Shown one piece after another: positions 6,257 through 9,046 of a stretch of DNA of 9,046 bases. Position 1 is the stretch's first letter. Every line of letters starts with the position of its first letter. Under the pieces are notes generated by a model. The model was not told the origin of the DNA. It was given only the letters and a program-made list of their open reading frames with translations, and did not search any database. The DNA is from Firmicutes bacterium UBA3914 (lineage in GTDB: Bacteria > Bacillota > Limnochordia > Darwinibacteriales > Darwinibacteriaceae), in assembly GCA_002391385.1 (NCBI GenBank), contig DGEY01000023.1, forward strand, positions 16,772 through 25,817, written 5' to 3'. The translations under genes and the position numbers were made by a program.

Positions 6257-8062
6257 CTAACTGTAAACTCTCCGCAAGGGCAAAAAAGCTGCCCTGCGAT
6301 CTGTCTGCATCGCAAGGCAGCCTGTTTGTGCTTGCCTTAAGCACCCATCGCCCCAAAGCCGATCCGGGGGGGCCTTCAGCAGCTCCGCCACATCTTGATA
6401 GCCCTTGAGGCTGCGGATATCTTCCTCCAAAAACAGCTTAAGGGATGCTGTCCCAGGCTCTGACCACACCCTCTCCGCCAGCGCCAGCTGGGCCCGCTCA
6501 AACAGGGAGCGCACCAACCGGCCGTTGGCGAAGGTCTCACCTTGGCTGCGGTGCAGCGCCTTGAGAAGGTTCTGCAGCTCCTGGGCGGCGGCGGGCGCCA
6601 GTCCATAGCCACCCTCCCGGCAGAACTTGAGGAAGATCTCATAGAGCTCGTCGGCTGTGTAGTGGGGAAACTTGATCTGAAACTGGATGCGGGAACGCAA
6701 ACCCGGGTTCATCTGCAGGAACTCTTCCATTTCCCGGCCGTAACCGCTGAAAATGACGGTGAGACTATCCCGCTCATCTTCCATCTTCTTAACCAAGGTA
6801 GCCACCGCCTCCTTGCCGAAATCGGTGGCGTAGCCGCCGTTGAGGCTGTAGCATTCGTCGATGTAGAGCACTCCCCCCCGGGCCCGCTCCACCACTTCCG
6901 CCGTCTTCTGGGCTGTGTGGCCCACATACTGCCCCACCAAATCTTCCCTGGCCACCTCCACCAGGTGCCCCCTTTCCAGAAGCCCCAACTCCTTGAGGGC
7001 CTGTCCCACCAAACGGGCCACGGTGGTCTTGCCCGTGCCCGGCGGGCCGGAAAAAGCCATGTGGGTGGTGATGGGCTGCGTAGGCAGTCCCTGCTCCCGG
7101 CGCCTTTGCTGCAGATGGACCAAGGCCAAAAGCTGGCTCACCCGAGCCTTTCCTTCCTCCAGACCCACCAGTCCCTTCAGCTCAGCCAAGGGGTCCTCCG
7201 CCCGCTTGGCTTCCGCCGTGACCCGGGTCTGGAAAGCGGGCCGGAAGTGCTGGGCCTCAAGAGAGGCAAAACGCCTCCCTTGGGGAGGAGCTTCCCCGGG
7301 GGACATGAAGTAGTTCATCATGGCCTTGTCCACCAGCTTTTCCACGGTGCGCATATTGAGAAAACGGGGCTGCTTCTGCTCCTCCTCCAGGCGCCGGCGC
7401 AGCTCCGCGGCGGCCGATTCTGTGAGCTTGAACCTGCTCCTCGCTGCGTATTTCCGCGCGTAGGCCAGAAAGTGCTGCCAGCTGTAGGCGGGGATGGAGA
7501 TTCTCAGCTGAATCTCCTGGGCAAATTCCAGCTTCTCTAGGAGCGGCTCCCCACCCGGGGTATCAACCCCTAAAATCATGGTCCTTTCTTGGCTGAGCCC
7601 TTTCAGCTGCAGCCAGAAAATCTCCAGCAGTGGATTGGGGCCGTGGCCGCGACCGGGGACAAGCCCTGGCCCCAGGGGAATATAGAGCGGAGATCCGGCA
7701 GGGGCCTGGGCCAACCCTTCCATAGTCTCCAAGGTGAGCGTGTACAGGGGTCCAGCCGCCAGCCCACAGCCATTGAGCAGTTTGGCCAGGAGCTGGGCGA
7801 TGCGCTTCTTACCGCCCCCCGGCGGTCCTTCGATCACGCAGTGCAGCTGCGGCAGATGCCGCAGGTGATGGCGCTCGCGGTGCGCCTTGATATTCTGCAG
7901 GGTGCGGGCTATCGTCAGCAGCTCTTCCCTAACCCCTTCCATCCCCACCAGGGACTTCAGCTCCCTGGCCACCTCGTCCCAAACCGGGGGCTCAATCTGG
8001 ACTGGGACAGCTTCCAGCGCGGCGCGGCTTTTCAGAACGCTGATGGTCAACACTCCCCTCAC
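6257..8062 (-). CDS. CbbX/SpoVK-like ATPase with two AAA+ modules, the first degenerate
   Basis: The frame encodes 601 residues. The second AAA+ module (about 290-560) is complete: Walker A SGPPGTGKTT (338-347), GHTAQKT (381-387), Walker B GGVLYIDE (396-403), DFGKEAV (414-420), sensor FSGYGREM (438-445) and arginine finger NPGLRSR (452-458), all typical of CbbX/SpoVK-family remodellers. The first module (about 33-280) keeps EGPPGGGKKR (78-87) but has Lys where the Walker Thr/Ser should be and no DE Walker B, so it is probably a non-hydrolysing partner domain. The start is uncertain: GTG at 8062 lacks a binding site, while AGGGG stands four bases before TTG at 8050. The C-terminus is suspect: a run of seven C in the coding strand (6366-6372) precedes a tail that reads through a strong terminator. 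Dropping one base gives a 574-residue product ending KAPRIGFGAMGA with TAA at 6339-6337, before the terminator. The client protein is unknown. Confidence 0.88.
   Translation of the reverse strand: MRGVLTISVLKSRAALEAVPVQIEPPVWDEVARELKSLVGMEGVREELLTIARTLQNIKAHRERHHLRHLPQLHCVIEGPPGGGKKRIAQLLAKLLNGCGLAAGPLYTLTLETMEGLAQAPAGSPLYIPLGPGLVPGRGHGPNPLLEIFWLQLKGLSQERTMILGVDTPGGEPLLEKLEFAQEIQLRISIPAYSWQHFLAYARKYAARSRFKLTESAAAELRRRLEEEQKQPRFLNMRTVEKLVDKAMMNYFMSPGEAPPQGRRFASLEAQHFRPAFQTRVTAEAKRAEDPLAELKGLVGLEEGKARVSQLLALVHLQQRRREQGLPTQPITTHMAFSGPPGTGKTTVARLVGQALKELGLLERGHLVEVAREDLVGQYVGHTAQKTAEVVERARGGVLYIDECYSLNGGYATDFGKEAVATLVKKMEDERDSLTVIFSGYGREMEEFLQMNPGLRSRIQFQIKFPHYTADELYEIFLKFCREGGYGLAPAAAQELQNLLKALHRSQGETFANGRLVRSLFERAQLALAERVWSEPGTASLKLFLEEDIRSLKGYQDVAELLKAPPDRLWGDGCLRQAQTGCLAMQTDRRAAFLPLRRVYS
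6282..6321 (-). terminator. Strong intrinsic terminator behind the AAA+ gene
   Basis: Arms 6309-6321 and 6288-6300 form a 13-bp stem with a single G-U pair and an eight-base loop; six T follow at once on the minus strand (6287-6282). It separates the AAA+ gene from the pfl operon, whose promoter begins about 60 bases further on. It lies inside the annotated 3' end of the AAA+ reading frame, which is unusual and bears on where that gene really stops. Confidence 0.85.
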
Positions 8063-8093
8063 ATATTACCGTGCTTGAGTGTACGCTCTGCAC

Positions 8094-8150
8094 AAAAAAG
8101 CAGGGACGTGGCTGAACCCCAGGCGGAGCAGCGCTCCGCCCAGGGCCACG
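8094..8150 (-). terminator. Terminator-like hairpin between the small genes and the AAA+ gene
   Basis: The inner stem GGCGGAGC/GCTCCGCC (8122-8129 with 8133-8140) is perfect with a three-base loop. An outer stem CGTGGC/GCCACG (8107-8112 with 8145-8150) encloses it across an internal loop. On the minus strand six T (8099-8094) follow, seven bases after the outer stem. The T-run ends only 31 bases before the GTG start of the AAA+ gene, and no clear promoter fits in between, so readthrough may feed that gene. Confidence 0.6.
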
Positions 8151-8197
8151 CACCTGGTCTTCCACGGCATGCAGCCAGCTGTCGGAAGCCTGGATCC

Positions 8198-8425
8198 TCA
8201 GGAATCAGTATACCAATCCGAATCAGACCAATCCGCTTCGGGCCAGGGGTCCTCCTCGCACCAGCCCCACTCCTCTTCAGGGTGGAGGGGGTATCTACTG
8301 TGGCTGAGCCGCCGGTTTTCCCTCCGTTCCCGCTCTTCCCAGTAGTCCAGCCAAGGGGTTCGGCTCCCGCTTGCCTCGCAGTTGCGCTTCAGGCTCTCCA
8401 CGACCAGCTTTTCGTAGGTCTGCAT
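8198..8425 (-). CDS. Small acidic, tryptophan-rich hypothetical protein (75 aa)
   Basis: No family is recognised. The first half is basic to mixed (SLKRNCEASGSR, then ERERRENRR at 31-39). From residue 48 it becomes strongly acidic and aromatic, ending PEEEWGWCEEDPWPEADW (49-66) and SDSDWYTDS. Seven of 75 residues are Trp and two are Cys. There is no signal peptide or membrane segment, so the product is probably cytoplasmic. The ATG at 8425 is used although GGGAGG lies 13 bases upstream, longer than ideal. The gene follows the 88-aa gene by 60 bases on the same strand and precedes a terminator-like hairpin, so the two small genes probably share a transcript. Being bounded by a ribosome binding site and a hairpin supports a real gene. 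Alternatively it is a short chance frame in GC-rich DNA. Confidence 0.55.
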   Translation of the reverse strand: MQTYEKLVVESLKRNCEASGSRTPWLDYWEERERRENRRLSHSRYPLHPEEEWGWCEEDPWPEADWSDSDWYTDS

Positions 8426-8485
8426 ACTAGATGCCCATCCTCCCTTGCGGTATGAACTTAGCCATCGATACCTGCCCCGGGCCGC

Positions 8486-8752
8486 CTATCCCGCAGCCCG
8501 TCCTCCGCCTTTCAGCCGTTGAAGATAGAAGTTGTCCTCCTCAGCAGCTCTCCCCGCTCGCCACTCTTCCCGGGTGATGGGCCGCACCTCCGAAACTCCA
8601 TTGGCCTTCACGCCGGGCATGTGCTTGGCCAGCAGCAGTACATCCAAACAAGTACTCTCCGGGCCCGTTTCCAGATACCTGGCTACGCTGATCTCCCTGC
8701 CAATGCCCACGTGTCCGTACCGGCACACTACTCGCCAGTATTTCCGTCTCAA
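8486..8752 (-). CDS. Conserved-looking small hypothetical protein (88 aa)
   Basis: The protein begins MRRKYWRVVCRYGHVG, continues with EISVARYLETG (20-30), LDVLLLAKHMPGVK (36-49), GVSEVRPITREEW (52-64) and ends with NFYLQRLKG (74-82) plus a Gly/Ala tail. Its balanced composition and alternating strands and helices suggest a compact folded domain. C10 and H14 (CRYGH) could be a partial metal site, but no second Cys pair is present. No family can be named. The frame is open to a GTG at 8848, but that codon lies inside a Shine-Dalgarno sequence. TTG at 8752 is preferred because AAAGGGG stands seven bases before it. It heads a probable two-gene transcript with the 75-aa gene, upstream of the AAA+ ATPase, and could be functionally tied to it. 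Confidence 0.65.
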   Translation of the reverse strand: MRRKYWRVVCRYGHVGIGREISVARYLETGPESTCLDVLLLAKHMPGVKANGVSEVRPITREEWRAGRAAEEDNFYLQRLKGGGRAAG

Positions 8753-8811
8753 CAGAGCACCCCTTTGCTTGGATTGTTCGCGGCAGTCCTTCTCCGTGGC
8801 GAAAAGAGTCT

Positions 8812-8853
8812 TCAGCCTGCTCCTGGGAACACTCCGAAGGCCGATCACCTCCT
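8812..8853 (-). other. Orphan Shine-Dalgarno with possible six-codon leader peptide
   Basis: On the minus strand AGGAGGTGATC (8853-8843) is a perfect complement of the 16S rRNA tail, yet no long frame starts at the right distance. GTG at 8832 opens only six codons (MFPGAG, then TGA at 8814-8812). The site is flanked by short inverted repeats: GATCA-GGAGG-TGATC, and TCCTGA paired with TCAGGA. It lies in the 294-base region right of the 88-aa gene, which otherwise holds an isolated TTGACA (8915-8910) without a matching -10 box, and a terminator. Confidence 0.3.
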
Positions 8854-8943
8854 GATCCGCTCTGTTTTCAGGACAAAGGTTGAGGCGGTTTTGTTTTGCG
8901 CTATTTGGCTGTCAAGGTGCGTAAGGCTTGTCCACGGTTTTGA

Positions 8944-8988
8944 CGAAAAGAAAACGAACTTCTCCTGCCGTGTAGAAAAGTTCGTTTT
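8944..8988 (-). terminator. Intrinsic terminator near the right edge
   Basis: AAAACGAACTT (8951-8961) and AAGTTCGTTTT (8978-8988) form a perfect 11-bp stem. On the minus strand the stem ends in TTTT and runs on into CTTTTC, so it most likely ends transcription of a minus-strand gene beyond 9046. It would also isolate the small-gene transcript from that gene. The last 58 bases show no coding signal. Confidence 0.6.
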
Positions 8989-9046
8989 GCTCCGGATTTC
9001 CTAGGTTTGATTTCGCATGGTTTTTATGCTTTGCCGTACCAAAAAG

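Noticed and set aside
6542..8455. Plus-strand frames of 332 and 288 codons opposite the AAA+ gene.
   Set aside because: They are antisense shadows; the Walker and sensor motifs of the opposite strand explain the sequence.
8910..8915. TTGACA on the minus strand as promoter of the small genes.
   Set aside because: No acceptable -10 box lies 16-18 bp downstream, so it was not listed as a promoter.
8519..9004. A 161-codon plus-strand frame at the right end.
   Set aside because: It is antisense to the 88-aa gene, lacks a clear binding site, and runs through a terminator hairpin.

Overview
The window looks like chromosomal DNA of an anaerobic, fairly GC-rich Gram-positive bacterium (Bacillota, clostridial type). 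The grounds are strong AGGAGG-type ribosome binding sites, frequent GTG and TTG starts, a Bacillus-like D-lyxose isomerase and an oxygen-sensitive pyruvate formate-lyase. No mobile element, CRISPR array, rRNA or tRNA was seen.

Layout. 1-437 (minus): N-terminal part of a ROK-family sugar repressor, cut by the left edge. 438-717: divergent control region with a good sigma-A promoter. 718-1512 (plus): TIM-barrel sugar isomerase/epimerase. 1594-2142 (minus): D-lyxose isomerase, convergent with it. These form a small sugar-utilisation locus. 2345-6132 (minus): two-gene operon of pflB (pyruvate formate-lyase) and a 499-residue protein that joins the PFL-activating radical SAM enzyme to a complete Crp/Fnr-type regulator. 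6257-8062 (minus): CbbX/SpoVK-like protein with two AAA+ modules, the first degenerate; its tail runs through an intrinsic terminator. 8198-8425 and 8486-8752 (minus): two unrecognised small proteins (75 and 88 aa) between terminator-like hairpins. No stretch of 300 bases or more lacks a gene.

The most striking system is the pfl operon. Its second gene fuses the enzyme that installs the glycyl radical on PflB to a Crp-like DNA-binding module. Upstream of pflB lies a near-perfect Crp-type palindrome (TGTGA-N6-TCACT), centred 41.5 bp before the start site predicted from a -10 box. That is the geometry of a class II activator promoter. The recognition helix of the fusion keeps the Arg-Glu-x-x-x-Arg pattern that reads GTGA in Crp, while the cAMP-binding Glu is replaced by Gly. 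One polypeptide may therefore both activate the enzyme after translation and switch on its own operon. This is inference from sequence and needs binding and expression data.

The sugar locus probably feeds glycolysis through ketoses such as xylulose or fructose, and PFL would then convert pyruvate to acetyl-CoA and formate under anoxia. No direct regulatory link between the two parts was seen.
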